In this document: piece after piece, positions 25,458 to 33,858 of the stretch
How positions within the stretch are numbered: the first letter of the stretch is position 1
How the letters are laid out: every line of letters starts with the position of its first letter
The notes under the pieces: model-generated
What the model was told of the DNA's origin: nothing
The model's database searches: none
What the model saw: only the letters and a program-made list of their open reading frames with translations
Assembly (NCBI GenBank): GCA_049997955.1
Contig: JAEBDY010000004.1
Coordinates: 372,001-436,000 of the forward strand
Length of the DNA stretch: 64,000 nucleotides
From: Umezawaea sp049997955
GTDB taxonomy: Bacteria; Actinomycetota; Actinomycetes; Mycobacteriales; Pseudonocardiaceae
Direction: 5' to 3'
Translations under genes and position numbers: made by a program

Positions 25458-25721
25458 ATGACGACCCACCTGGACGGCAACGCGCTGGCAGGCCCACTGC
25501 GCGAACTCTTCGCCGTCGACATCACCGCGGCCACGGCGAGCTGCGCGGCCTGCGGCCACACGGACACAGTCGCAACCTTGCACGTCTACAGCCAAGCCCC
25601 GGGCCTGGTCGCCCGCTGCCCTGGCTGCGAGGACGTCGTGCTCCGCCTGGTCCGCACCCCGGACGCCGCGTGGCTGGACCTGCGGGGAACCATGAGCCTA
25701 AGAATCCCACTGCCGGAGTGA
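25458..25721 (+). CDS. Small zinc-ribbon protein, DUF6510-like
   Basis: An 87-residue protein starting one base after the reductase stop. Two CxxC knuckles, CAACGH and CPGCED, about 30 residues apart, form a probable zinc ribbon, with the remainder predicted as beta strands (TLHVYSQAPGLVARC, VVLRLVRTPDAAWLDLRG). The pairing with a sulfite-oxidase-fold protein and a ferredoxin reductase suggests a shared operon role, possibly as an accessory or small electron-transfer partner. The family name is from memory. No activity is assigned. Confidence 0.82.
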   Translation: MTTHLDGNALAGPLRELFAVDITAATASCAACGHTDTVATLHVYSQAPGLVARCPGCEDVVLRLVRTPDAAWLDLRGTMSLRIPLPE

Positions 25722-25726
25722 TAGGG

Positions 25727-26635
25727 TCACTTGAGGTCCAGTCGAAGTCCGACGCGGCGCCCTCCCTCCAGGTCGCGTACTTCCAGTACGGTCTCGCACT
25801 GACCGGAATTGTTGACCGTACTGGCCAGCGTGTAGTCGTCGCCGTTGTCACGGTCGAGACCGATGGCCTCGTAGAAGACCTCGCAGCCGCTGGGCATGAC
25901 GATCGTCTGCCGAATGACACGGAGTTCGGTCGGAAAGTGCACCGTGAAGTCTTCTGCGCATTCCCCTCGAACGAGTCGGCGACATCCTGAAGGCCAGTGG
26001 AGATCTGCCGCCATTCCGATGATATCGCCCCGTTTGGCCGATTCCCGGAAGTGCGCGAGCACTTCGACGGTGTTCCTCTTGATCCAGAACCACGTGACGT
26101 CCGACCGGGTGCCGCCTTCCTGTCCGACGACGGGGTTGCGCACGCTGATCTTCACCTTTCGCCGAAGCCGATCGGGCAACCCGTCCCATCCCGGCCCATG
26201 CCAGAAGCTGAAGAAGTTCAACCGCTCCCACTCGACCACAGCTGAGCATTTGATCGTCTGTACTGAATCACCGTTCGACTCGATGACCGTGAGTTGATCC
26301 CACTCAAGCACGGTCCACGCGTAGCCGTAACTCGCCGTGAAATCACGGCAATAGCGGTGGATCAGTTGACTTTCCAACTGGCTTCTCAGTAGCAATGCGG
26401 TGCGGTCCGCAACCAGTACGACAAGCAGCCCCAGCGTGCAGAGCCCCGCAGCGACGAGGGCACCCGCCTTGATCGCGACGCTGCCCAACAACGCGCTCAA
26501 CAGCCCCGCGAAAGCGAGAATTCCCAGCGCCCCTTCGACGACACCTATCATTCCGACGTGCACGACGTAGTCCTGCAACCACAGGACGAACGATCTGACC
26601 ATCGAAGGCGATCTGCGATCGGCGAACCTGCTCAT
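25727..26635 (-). CDS. Orphan two-TM membrane protein, unknown function
   Basis: A 302-residue protein I do not recognise. Two adjacent hydrophobic helices near the N-terminus (GMIGVVEGALGILAFAGLL and AGALVAAGLCTLGLLVVLV) are followed by about 215 residues of mixed strand/helix, rich in Trp, with HWPSGCRRLVRGECAEDF-type cysteines. ATG 26635 (MSRFADRRSP) is chosen since the open frame before it is Pro/Gly-rich. Codon use is clearly less GC-biased than its neighbours, with many A/T third positions, which suggests recent acquisition. It ends 5 bp from the convergent zinc-ribbon gene. No partner gene is attached. Confidence 0.7.
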   Translation of the reverse strand: MSRFADRRSPSMVRSFVLWLQDYVVHVGMIGVVEGALGILAFAGLLSALLGSVAIKAGALVAAGLCTLGLLVVLVADRTALLLRSQLESQLIHRYCRDFTASYGYAWTVLEWDQLTVIESNGDSVQTIKCSAVVEWERLNFFSFWHGPGWDGLPDRLRRKVKISVRNPVVGQEGGTRSDVTWFWIKRNTVEVLAHFRESAKRGDIIGMAADLHWPSGCRRLVRGECAEDFTVHFPTELRVIRQTIVMPSGCEVFYEAIGLDRDNGDDYTLASTVNNSGQCETVLEVRDLEGGRRVGLRLDLK

Positions 26636-26802
26636 GACTTCGACGCAGCCACGCCGACACTCGTTCTTCGCATCTCCACCTCCCGGAGGCCGAATCGGAG
26701 GTCCGAGGGTAGGACGACCATCCGGGCACTTGGAGAAATGTCCCCCAAATGGCATAGGTCGTGCGCCGCGGGACACGGGTGTCAACCCGTGTCCCGCTCC
26801 AC

Positions 26803-28662
26803 TCAGGTGGTGGCCGCGAACTGCGCCGAGTACAGGCGGTAGTACGCGCCGTGCGCCTCCAGCAATTCCTCGTGCGTGCCCTGTTCCACGATCCGTCCCG
26901 ACTCCATCACCAGGATCAGGTCCGCGTCCCTGATGGTCGACAGACGGTGTGCGATGACGAAGCTGGTGCGCGATGAGCGCAAGGCCGCCATCGCGTGTTG
27001 CACCAGCGACTCCGTGCGGGTGTCGACCGAACTAGTGGCCTCGTCCAGGATCAGCAGCGACGGGCTGGCGAGGAACGCGCGGGCGATCGTCAGGAGTTGC
27101 TTCTCGCCCGCGCTGACGTTCGTGCCCTCCTCGTCGATCACCGTGTCGTAGCCGTCGGGCAGGGTGCGGACGAAGCGGTCCACGAACGTGGCGCGGGCCG
27201 CGGTGACGATCTCCTCGTCGGAGGCGGAGGGTCTGCCGTAGGCGATGTTGTCGCGGATCGTGCCGCCGAACAGCCAGGTGTCCTGCAACACCATGCCGAT
27301 CTGCGAGCGCAGGTCTTCGCGGCGCAGGCTGGTGATGTCCACGCCGTCCAGCGTGATCCGGCCCGCGTCCAGCTCGTAGAACCGCATGATCAGGTTGACC
27401 AGGGTGGTCTTGCCCGCGCCGGTGGGGCCGACGATGGCGACCGTCTGGCCCGGTTCGGCGACCAGCGACAGGTGTTCGATGAGCGGCTGTTCGGGGCGGT
27501 AGGAGAAGCTGACGTCGTCGAACTCCACCCGGCCCCGCCGCTCGGCAGGCAGGGACGCGTCGGCCGGGTCGGGCGACTGCTCCTCGGCGTCCAGGAGTTC
27601 GAAGATCCGCTCCGCCGAGGCGACGCCGGACTGCATCAGGTTCGCCATGGACGCGACCTGGGTCAGCGGCTGGGTGAACTGGCGCGAGTACTGGAGGAAC
27701 GCCTGCACCTCGCCGAGGCTCATGGTGCCGGAGGTGATGCGCAGGCCGCCGACGACCGCGACGACGACGTAGCTGATGTTGGACAGGAACATCATGGCGG
27801 GCATGATCAGGCCGGAGATGAACTGGGCGCCCAGTGCCGCGCCGTACAGGTCGTCGTTGCGGCGCTGGAACTCGGCCTCGGACTCCTTCTGCCGCCCGAA
27901 CACCTTGACGACCTGGTGGCCGGAGAACGACTCCTCGATGTGCGCGTTGAGGACACCGGTGTGCTTCCACTGCTGCGCGAACAGCTTCTGCGACCGCTTC
28001 CCGATCCACGCGGTGACGAACACCGACACCGGGATCACCGCGAGCGCGATCAGCGCCAGCAGCGGGGAGATGGAGAACATCATCGCCACCACGCCGATGA
28101 CCGTCAGCAGCGACGTCAGCAGCTGGCTCAGGGTCTGCTGCACGGTCGACGCGACGTTGTCGATGTCGTTGGTGGCCCTGGACAGCAGCTCGCCGCGGGG
28201 CTGGCCGTCGAAGTAGCGCAACGGCAGCCGGTGCAGCTTCGCCTCCACATCCGCGCGCAGCGTGAACACCACGCGCTGCACGACGCCGTTGAGCAGCCTG
28301 CCCTGCGCCCAGCCGAACAGCGACGACGTGAGGTACAGCGCCATCACCCACATCAGCACGGTGCCGAGCGCGGCGAAGTCGATGCCGGCGCCCGGATTCC
28401 CGCGCGCCCGGCCTAGGACGCCGTCGAAGATGATGTCGGTCGCGTGCCCGAGGATCTTCGGCCCGGCCACGGCGAACGCCACGCTGATCACGCCGAGCGC
28501 GACGACGGCCGCGAAGGTGGCGCGTTCCGGCCGCATCCGGGCGGCCAGCCGCTTGGCGGACGGGCCGAAGCTCTTCGCCTTGGCGACCGGCATCCCCATG
28601 CCGGGCATGCCGCGGCCCATCGGTGACGGCTGGGGGCGCGGGCTCGTGGTCGTGGCGCTCAT
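26803..28662 (-). CDS. ABC exporter half-transporter B (membrane + ATPase fusion)
   Basis: A 619-residue type IV ABC exporter subunit. After a Met/Pro/Gly-rich leader (MGRGMPGMGMPVAKA), six membrane helices span about 55-335, and the ATPase follows. It has Walker A GPTGAGKTTL, Q-loop, signature VSAGEKQLL, Walker B LLILDEATSS with the catalytic Glu intact, and the switch His in IAHRLST. Its start overlaps the stop of subunit A as ATGA, so the two form a translationally coupled heterodimer. This subunit completes the ATP site that can hydrolyse. The substrate is unknown; a multidrug or natural-product exporter role is likely given the adjacent TetR. Confidence 0.95.
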   Translation of the reverse strand: MSATTTSPRPQPSPMGRGMPGMGMPVAKAKSFGPSAKRLAARMRPERATFAAVVALGVISVAFAVAGPKILGHATDIIFDGVLGRARGNPGAGIDFAALGTVLMWVMALYLTSSLFGWAQGRLLNGVVQRVVFTLRADVEAKLHRLPLRYFDGQPRGELLSRATNDIDNVASTVQQTLSQLLTSLLTVIGVVAMMFSISPLLALIALAVIPVSVFVTAWIGKRSQKLFAQQWKHTGVLNAHIEESFSGHQVVKVFGRQKESEAEFQRRNDDLYGAALGAQFISGLIMPAMMFLSNISYVVVAVVGGLRITSGTMSLGEVQAFLQYSRQFTQPLTQVASMANLMQSGVASAERIFELLDAEEQSPDPADASLPAERRGRVEFDDVSFSYRPEQPLIEHLSLVAEPGQTVAIVGPTGAGKTTLVNLIMRFYELDAGRITLDGVDITSLRREDLRSQIGMVLQDTWLFGGTIRDNIAYGRPSASDEEIVTAARATFVDRFVRTLPDGYDTVIDEEGTNVSAGEKQLLTIARAFLASPSLLILDEATSSVDTRTESLVQHAMAALRSSRTSFVIAHRLSTIRDADLILVMESGRIVEQGTHEELLEAHGAYYRLYSAQFAATT

Positions 28663-30404
28663 GCGGCCTGCTCCGGGGTCAGCTGGGACTGGACGATCTC
28701 CCGGTAGGTCTGGCAGGAGTCCAGCAGTTCGTGGTGGGTGCCCGCGCCGACGACGGAACCGCCGTCCAGCACGATGATCTGGTCGGCGTCCAGGACGGTC
28801 GTGACGCGCTGCGCCACGACCAGCACGGCGGACCGCTGGACGTGCGGGCGCAGCGCAGCGCGCAGCCGGGCGTCGGTCGCGAGGTCGAGCGCGGAGAACG
28901 AGTCGTCGAACAGGTAGATCTCGGGACGCCGCACGAGCGCCCGCGCGATGCACAGCCGCTGCCGCTGGCCACCGGACACGTTCGTGCCGCCCTGGGTGAT
29001 CGGCGCGTCGAGCCCGCCGGGCATCTCCTCGACGAAGTCGCGGGCCTGCGCGATGTCCAGCGCCTGCCACAGCTCCTCGTCCGTGGCGTCGGGTTCGCCG
29101 TAGCGCAGGTTGCTCGCCACGGTGCCGGTGAACAGGTACGGCCGCTGCGGCACCAGGCCGATCCGGCTCCACAGGACGTCCGGGTCCAGGTCGCGCACGT
29201 CGACGCCGTCGACCAGGACGCTGCCGTCGGTCGCGTCGATCAGCCGGGGGATCAGCGACACCAGGGTCGTCTTGCCGGTGCCGGTGCTGCCGACGATCGC
29301 GGTGGTCTTGCCCATCTCCACTCGGAAGGAGACGTTGTGCAGCACCGGTTCCGCCGCACCGGGGTACCGGAAGCCGACCCCGCGGAACTCCACCTCGGCC
29401 CGCGCGGGCAGGTCGGTCACGGGGTTGGCGGGTGGGATCACCGACGACTCGGTGTCGAGCACCTCGTTGATGCGCTCGGCGCAGACGGACGCGCGCGGGA
29501 TCAGCGTGGCGATGAACGTCGCCATCATCACCGACATGAGGATCTGCACCAGGTAGTTGAGGAACGCGGTCATCGACCCGATCCGCATCTCCCCCGCGTC
29601 GACCTGGTGCGCCCCGAACCACAGGACGGCGACGCTGGACGCGTTGAGGATCAGGATCACCGTCGGGAAGATCAACGCCTGGAGCTTGCCCACGCGCAGC
29701 GCGGTGTCGGTGAGCGAGGTGTTGGCCTCGGCGAACCTGCGCGACTCCGCGGGTTCGCGGACGAACGCCCGCACCACCCGGATCCCCGACAGCTGCTCGC
29801 GCAGCACGCGGTTGACCCGGTCGATCCGCGTCTGCATCACCCGGAACTCCGGCACCATGCGGCGCACGATCGCGCCGATCGCCAGCAGCAGCGCGGGCAC
29901 GCACACCACCAGCAGCCAGGACAGGCTGACGTTCTCGTTCAGCGCCATCACGATCCCCGCGACGCACATGATCGGCGCGGTGACGAGCATGGTGCACATC
30001 AGCACCACCAGCAGCTGCACCTGCTGCACGTCGTTGGTGGTGCGCGTGATCAGCGACGGCGGCCCGAACCCGGCGACCTCGCGGGCGGAGAACTCGCCGA
30101 CCCGGTGGAAGATCGCCGACCGGACGTCGCGCCCGAACGCCATGGCGCTGCGGGACGCGTAGTACACGGCGGCGCCGGAGCAGGCGATCTGCAGCAGCGT
30201 GACGGCCAGCATCCACCCCCCGGTGGACACGATGTAGCCGTTGTCGCCCTTGGCGACGCCGAAGTCGATGAGGTCCGCGTTGAGGCTGGGCAGGTAGAGC
30301 GAGGCGACCGTGCCGATGAGCTGGAGGACCAGCACGATCCAGAGTTCACGCCGGTACGGGCGCAGGTAGGTCAGCAACAGGCGGTACAGCAACGAAGCCC
30401 CCAC
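28659..30404 (-). CDS. ABC exporter half-transporter A (degenerate ATP site)
   Basis: A 581-residue ABC exporter subunit starting at GTG 30404. Membrane helices span about 20-300, and the ATPase carries Walker A GSTGTGKTTL and signature VSGGQRQRL. Walker B reads IYLFDDSFSALD: Asp replaces the usual catalytic Glu, and the switch-loop His is Gln (VAQRVTT). This is the hallmark of the non-hydrolysing partner in heterodimeric exporters such as TM287/288 or BmrCD. It is the first gene of the two-gene operon, divergent from a TetR gene 75 bp away, with shared operator-like repeats between. Confidence 0.95.
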   Translation of the reverse strand: MGASLLYRLLLTYLRPYRRELWIVLVLQLIGTVASLYLPSLNADLIDFGVAKGDNGYIVSTGGWMLAVTLLQIACSGAAVYYASRSAMAFGRDVRSAIFHRVGEFSAREVAGFGPPSLITRTTNDVQQVQLLVVLMCTMLVTAPIMCVAGIVMALNENVSLSWLLVVCVPALLLAIGAIVRRMVPEFRVMQTRIDRVNRVLREQLSGIRVVRAFVREPAESRRFAEANTSLTDTALRVGKLQALIFPTVILILNASSVAVLWFGAHQVDAGEMRIGSMTAFLNYLVQILMSVMMATFIATLIPRASVCAERINEVLDTESSVIPPANPVTDLPARAEVEFRGVGFRYPGAAEPVLHNVSFRVEMGKTTAIVGSTGTGKTTLVSLIPRLIDATDGSVLVDGVDVRDLDPDVLWSRIGLVPQRPYLFTGTVASNLRYGEPDATDEELWQALDIAQARDFVEEMPGGLDAPITQGGTNVSGGQRQRLCIARALVRRPEIYLFDDSFSALDLATDARLRAALRPHVQRSAVLVVAQRVTTVLDADQIIVLDGGSVVGAGTHHELLDSCQTYREIVQSQLTPEQAA

Positions 30405-30412
30405 AGAAGAAA

Positions 30413-30465
30413 CTTGCCGTATCTAATATTTGGTACCGTAGGCTACCCCGACAAGATACGCAAAG
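30413..30465. promoter_or_regulatory. Divergent promoter/operator region, TetR versus ABC exporter
   Basis: CTTGCCGTATCT (30413-30424) and AGATACGCAAAG (30454-30465) are inverted copies matching at 10 of 12 positions, flanking an AT-rich core with TAATATT and GGTACC. Their location between the divergent TetR gene and exporter operon suggests binding sites of that TetR, repressing both promoters. Confidence 0.55.
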
Positions 30466-30478
30466 TACTTAAGGGGCC

Positions 30479-31111
30479 ATGGTGCCGGAGACGAAGTCGC
30501 GCCGCCGGGGAACCGAACTGGAGCAGGCCATCCTGGAAGCCGCCTGGGCCGAACTGCGGGACGTCGGGTACGCCCGGTTCCGCATCGAGTCGGTCGCCAC
30601 CCGCGCCAGGACCAGCAAGCCGGTGATCTACCGCCGCTGGTCGAACCGCGCCGAGCTGGTGTTCGCCGCGTGGGGCAGCCAGGCCCCGGCCGAGCACTTC
30701 TCCCCCGACACCGGCGCGCTCCGCACCGACCTGCTCGTGCTGTTCACCAGGATCGCCCGCCGCGCCGACGCGATGATGAACGAGATGATCGCGGGCGTGA
30801 TGAGCGAGGCCTTCCGGCACCCCGAGATCGCCGGGCTGCTGCGCGACCGGCTCACGGGCGCGCCGGCCTCCGAGGTCGTGCTGACCATCGTGGAGCGGGC
30901 CGTCGACCGCGGTGAACTCCCACCCGTCCGGCTGTCGCCGAGAGCGGGTCGCCTGCCGTTCGACCTGGTCCGCAACGACTCGGTGATGTGCGGCAAACCG
31001 ATGTCGAACGAGACGATCGTGGAACTCGTGGACGACGTCTACCTGCCGCTGCTGCACGGGCTCGCGCTCACCCGCGACGATGAGGGGCATGGACTTCCTC
31101 CCGCTGGCTGA
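30479..31111 (+). CDS. TetR-family regulator of the ABC exporter
   Basis: A 210-residue repressor. The N-terminal helix-turn-helix covers residues 12-58: LEQAILEAAWAELRDVG, IESVATRARTSKPVIYRRW, and SNRAELVFAA. The C-terminal helical domain should bind the inducer. AAGGGG at 30471-30476 sits close to ATG 30479 and better spaced to the GTG three bases on, so either start is possible. By position it controls the divergent exporter and itself, and its ligand is likely the exported compound. Its 3' end overlaps the M20 peptidase gene start by about 20 bp. Confidence 0.92.
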   Translation: MVPETKSRRRGTELEQAILEAAWAELRDVGYARFRIESVATRARTSKPVIYRRWSNRAELVFAAWGSQAPAEHFSPDTGALRTDLLVLFTRIARRADAMMNEMIAGVMSEAFRHPEIAGLLRDRLTGAPASEVVLTIVERAVDRGELPPVRLSPRAGRLPFDLVRNDSVMCGKPMSNETIVELVDDVYLPLLHGLALTRDDEGHGLPPAG

Positions 31112-32174
31112 AGAACTGCTCGCCGTGCGCTCGACCGCCGACCGGCCGGACGACCTGCACCGGGCGCTGGACTTCGTGCTGGACGTCGTCGGCCCCGGCT
31201 TCGCGGTCGAGCGGTTCGAGTCGAACGGCAAACCCAGCGCGCTGGTCCACCTCGGCTCGTCGCGCCCGCACTTCCGGGTGATCCTCAACGCCCACCTGGA
31301 CGTCGTGCCCGGCGCAAACGAGCAGTTCCTCCCCCGCCGCGACGGCGACCGCCTGATCGCCCGCGGCGCCCAGGACATGAAGCTCTCCGCGCTCGTGCAG
31401 GCGCAGGTGTTCCGCGACGCGGCCTCGACCTCGCCGTTCCCGATCGCCCTGCAACTGGTCACCGACGAGGAGGTCGGCGGCCGCGACGGCACCCTGCACC
31501 AGGTGGATCGAGGGGTCACCGGCTCGTTCGTGGTGATCGGCGAGCACAGCGGCCTGCGGGTCGTGGCCGAGTCCAAGGGCATCGCGGGCGTTCGCCTGCA
31601 CGCCACCGGACGCGCCGCCCACAGCGCCTACCAGTGGCTCGGCGACAACGCCCTCGTGACCCTCGCGCACGCCGTCGACTCGGTCCTCGCCGCGTACCCC
31701 GTCGCGACCGCGGAAGCGTGGCGCACCACCGTGAACGTCGCCCGGATCACCACCACGAACGAGGCGACGAACCAGGTCCCGGCCGACGCGACCGCGTGGC
31801 TCGACGTCCGCTTCCCCCCGGAGGACGGCGACCTCACCGGCCGCACGACCGACGAGGTGGCCGCCCACTTCACGTCCCTGTGCCCGCCGGGCGTCACCGC
31901 GACCGTCGACCACGTCGAACCACCGCATCGCGCCAACCCCGAGAACCCGGACGTCCTCGCGCTGCAACGAGCCGCGCGCGACCAGGGCTACTCGGGCGAC
32001 CTGCTGCGCAAGCACGGCGCGGCGGACTCCCGGTTCTACTTCCAGCGGGGTGTCGACGCGGTGATCTTCGGCGTGGGCGGCGACGGCCAGCACGGGCCGG
32101 ACGAGTACGCGGACCTGACGACGGTGGAGCCCTACCGCCGCGCGCTGCTGGGTTTCCTCGCGTCGCTCACGTGA
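31089..32174 (+). CDS. M20-family metallopeptidase (ArgE/DapE/CPG2-like)
   Basis: A 361-residue di-zinc hydrolase. Metal and catalytic positions are visible: HLDVVPG (His and catalytic Asp), GAQDMK (bridging Asp), TDEEVGG (general base and ligand Glu), and the C-terminal His in GQHGPDEYA. The lid/dimerisation domain is inserted between, with the family segment GRAAHSAYQWLGDNA. It is a little short for ArgE (about 380). It likely cleaves a small N-acyl amino acid or dipeptide. ATG 31089 (MDFLPLAEELL) is preferred to ATG 31080; both overlap the TetR gene, suggesting translational coupling. Confidence 0.9.
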   Translation: MDFLPLAEELLAVRSTADRPDDLHRALDFVLDVVGPGFAVERFESNGKPSALVHLGSSRPHFRVILNAHLDVVPGANEQFLPRRDGDRLIARGAQDMKLSALVQAQVFRDAASTSPFPIALQLVTDEEVGGRDGTLHQVDRGVTGSFVVIGEHSGLRVVAESKGIAGVRLHATGRAAHSAYQWLGDNALVTLAHAVDSVLAAYPVATAEAWRTTVNVARITTTNEATNQVPADATAWLDVRFPPEDGDLTGRTTDEVAAHFTSLCPPGVTATVDHVEPPHRANPENPDVLALQRAARDQGYSGDLLRKHGAADSRFYFQRGVDAVIFGVGGDGQHGPDEYADLTTVEPYRRALLGFLASLT

Positions 32175-32249
32175 GCGCGCGGGTGGCGACCACCCCGCGC
32201 CAAGGGGCCGATGGCGGTCGTCAGCGAGCCTGGCTTCGGTGTGGACGTG

Positions 32250-33311
32250 TCAGGCGGAGGCCAGCGGGGCGATGCCGGTCTTGTCTTCCAGCGCCTGCCG
32301 GTCCGATCCGGGGCCGAAGTGCTGGACGGCGCACACCAGCCAGCCCGCGGCGACGACGCCGACCAGGCTGAGCAGGCGGTACAGCACGACGACCGGGAGT
32401 GCCTGAGCCGCCGGGATCCCACCTGCGACGAGGGTGAGCACGAGGGCGGCGTCGACCACGCCCAGCCCGCCGGGCAGGGGTGAGAGGCCAGAGGTGGTCA
32501 TGCCCGCGGTGTACGCGACGAGCAGCAGCGGGAGCGTCAGGCCGTGGACGCCCAGCGCGGCTGCGCACGCGGCGAGGCAGGCGGCGTCGAACGCCCAGTT
32601 GAGCAGCGAGAGCCCGGTGGCCGCGCTCCAGTCCCGGCCACGGGGGCGCACGGTGCCCAGTTGCACCACCAGGTCGTCCAGCGCGGGGACGCCGGTGTCC
32701 ACCGGGCGACGGCGGAGCCGGTTCACCCGCCGCACCGCCCACCGCGCGGCGGTGACGAGCGGCTGCGGGCGACGGACGAGTTCGCGGGCGATGGCGGTCA
32801 CGACGACCAGCCCGGCGGCGCTCAGCACCACCTGCGTCCAACTCGGACTGCCTCCCACCGACAGGGTGGCCGCCAGTCCGAAGAGCCCGAGCGACGCGGT
32901 CGACACCAGTCCGCCCGCGACGAGGCACCAGGTCGCGATGGCGCTGCCCGCTCCGGCTCCGCGCATCCAGCGGAACGTGTACGCGGTGGAGAACGCGGCC
33001 CCACCGGGCAGGGTGGCGTGCAACGAGTTCGCCACCAGCGCGGCGGCGACCGAGCCGCCGACCGACGTGCGGACGCCCGCGGCTAGCAGGAGCCTGCGCC
33101 GGGTGAGCGCGAACATGCCCATCGACGCCGAGACCGCGAGGACCGCCACGGCGAACCAGGTCACGTCGGCGTCGGCGAGCGACGCCACCGCCGACTCGAT
33201 CGTCGGGGCGAACACGACGGCCTCGACCACCAGCAGCCCGATCACGACGGCCGCGGAGACCAGCCGGAACCTCCCGCTCCTCCTCGGCTCCCGGTGCATC
33301 ACGTCCGTCAT
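32250..33311 (-). CDS. Lysylphosphatidylglycerol-synthase-like flippase membrane protein (UPF0104)
   Basis: A 353-residue integral membrane protein with about eight helices, matching the AglD/MprF N-terminal flippase fold. Diagnostic segments are ANSLHATLPGGAAFSTAYTF with FRWMRGAG after it, and SPLPGGLGVVDAALVL near the C-terminus. It lacks the soluble lysyl-transferase domain, so lipid flipping or another envelope function is the plausible role rather than lysinylation. It has no operon partners, being convergent with the M20 gene and followed upstream by a long intergenic region. Confidence 0.87.
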   Translation of the reverse strand: MTDVMHREPRRSGRFRLVSAAVVIGLLVVEAVVFAPTIESAVASLADADVTWFAVAVLAVSASMGMFALTRRRLLLAAGVRTSVGGSVAAALVANSLHATLPGGAAFSTAYTFRWMRGAGAGSAIATWCLVAGGLVSTASLGLFGLAATLSVGGSPSWTQVVLSAAGLVVVTAIARELVRRPQPLVTAARWAVRRVNRLRRRPVDTGVPALDDLVVQLGTVRPRGRDWSAATGLSLLNWAFDAACLAACAAALGVHGLTLPLLLVAYTAGMTTSGLSPLPGGLGVVDAALVLTLVAGGIPAAQALPVVVLYRLLSLVGVVAAGWLVCAVQHFGPGSDRQALEDKTGIAPLASA

Positions 33312-33858
33312 GCCGGATTCGTCCCAGCCGGACGTGTGGTGTTTCTGCGCGTGCTCACGCCGCTATCTTCCACGGCCGGTGGAAAGCCAAACCCGGCGCC
33401 GCTCCTTCCCTTCGGCACTTCGCGACGGCACCTGCGTTGGTGAAGCCGCCACGATGCCCGCAGGAGAGCTACATTCAGTCAACACTGAAATTATAGAGTC
33501 AATCAGCAAGCCATGAATTGCGTGGAGAACGGCGTCGGTCGCCGTTCCCGGATTGGTCGAGGGCCGCGCCGACCTTCGACCGGTGATCGAACTCCCGAAA
33601 GAACTTCGCAAAGTAGCGGGCGAAGCCGATGATCATGCACGCCGTCATCCACAAGTGTGTCCACGCCGCACAAAACTCGACTCCCAGTAGCACCGACGAC
33701 ACCGATGCACCAATTCCTGAATTTCCTGCACAGGTGTGGTTTCATCCTGGGAAGAACCACTCCCGAGTGGCGGCGCCGGTAAACCGTTTATCCCGGAATA
33801 CCGGCGGGAATCCGCCGAGCAGCGCACTTCTGGTGGCCGCCGATGCGAAGGAGTTCCG
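33312..33858. other. 547-bp intergenic region, AT-richer, no convincing gene
   Basis: The segment is noticeably richer in A/T than its surroundings. A 67-codon minus-strand frame (33499-33702, with hydrophobic LWMTACMIIGFARYFAKFF) is the only one with some structure, but it has no ribosome site or family resemblance, so I leave it uncalled. An inverted repeat TTCAGT/ACTGAA near 33474-33489 lies beside a TTATAG stretch and may be a promoter or operator for the flippase-like gene. Confidence 0.4.
33780..33790 (+). promoter_or_regulatory. LacI-like palindrome upstream of the secreted glycosidase-like gene
   Basis: TAAAC-C-GTTTA is a perfect 5-bp inverted repeat about 70 bases before ATG 33859. 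It resembles the AAACCGTTT operators of LacI-family regulators and parallels sites before other secreted enzymes in this window. Confidence 0.45.

Noticed and set aside
33499..33702. 67-codon minus-strand frame with a hydrophobic stretch
   Set aside because: No ribosome site, atypical composition and no recognisable family; kept only as a note on the intergenic region.
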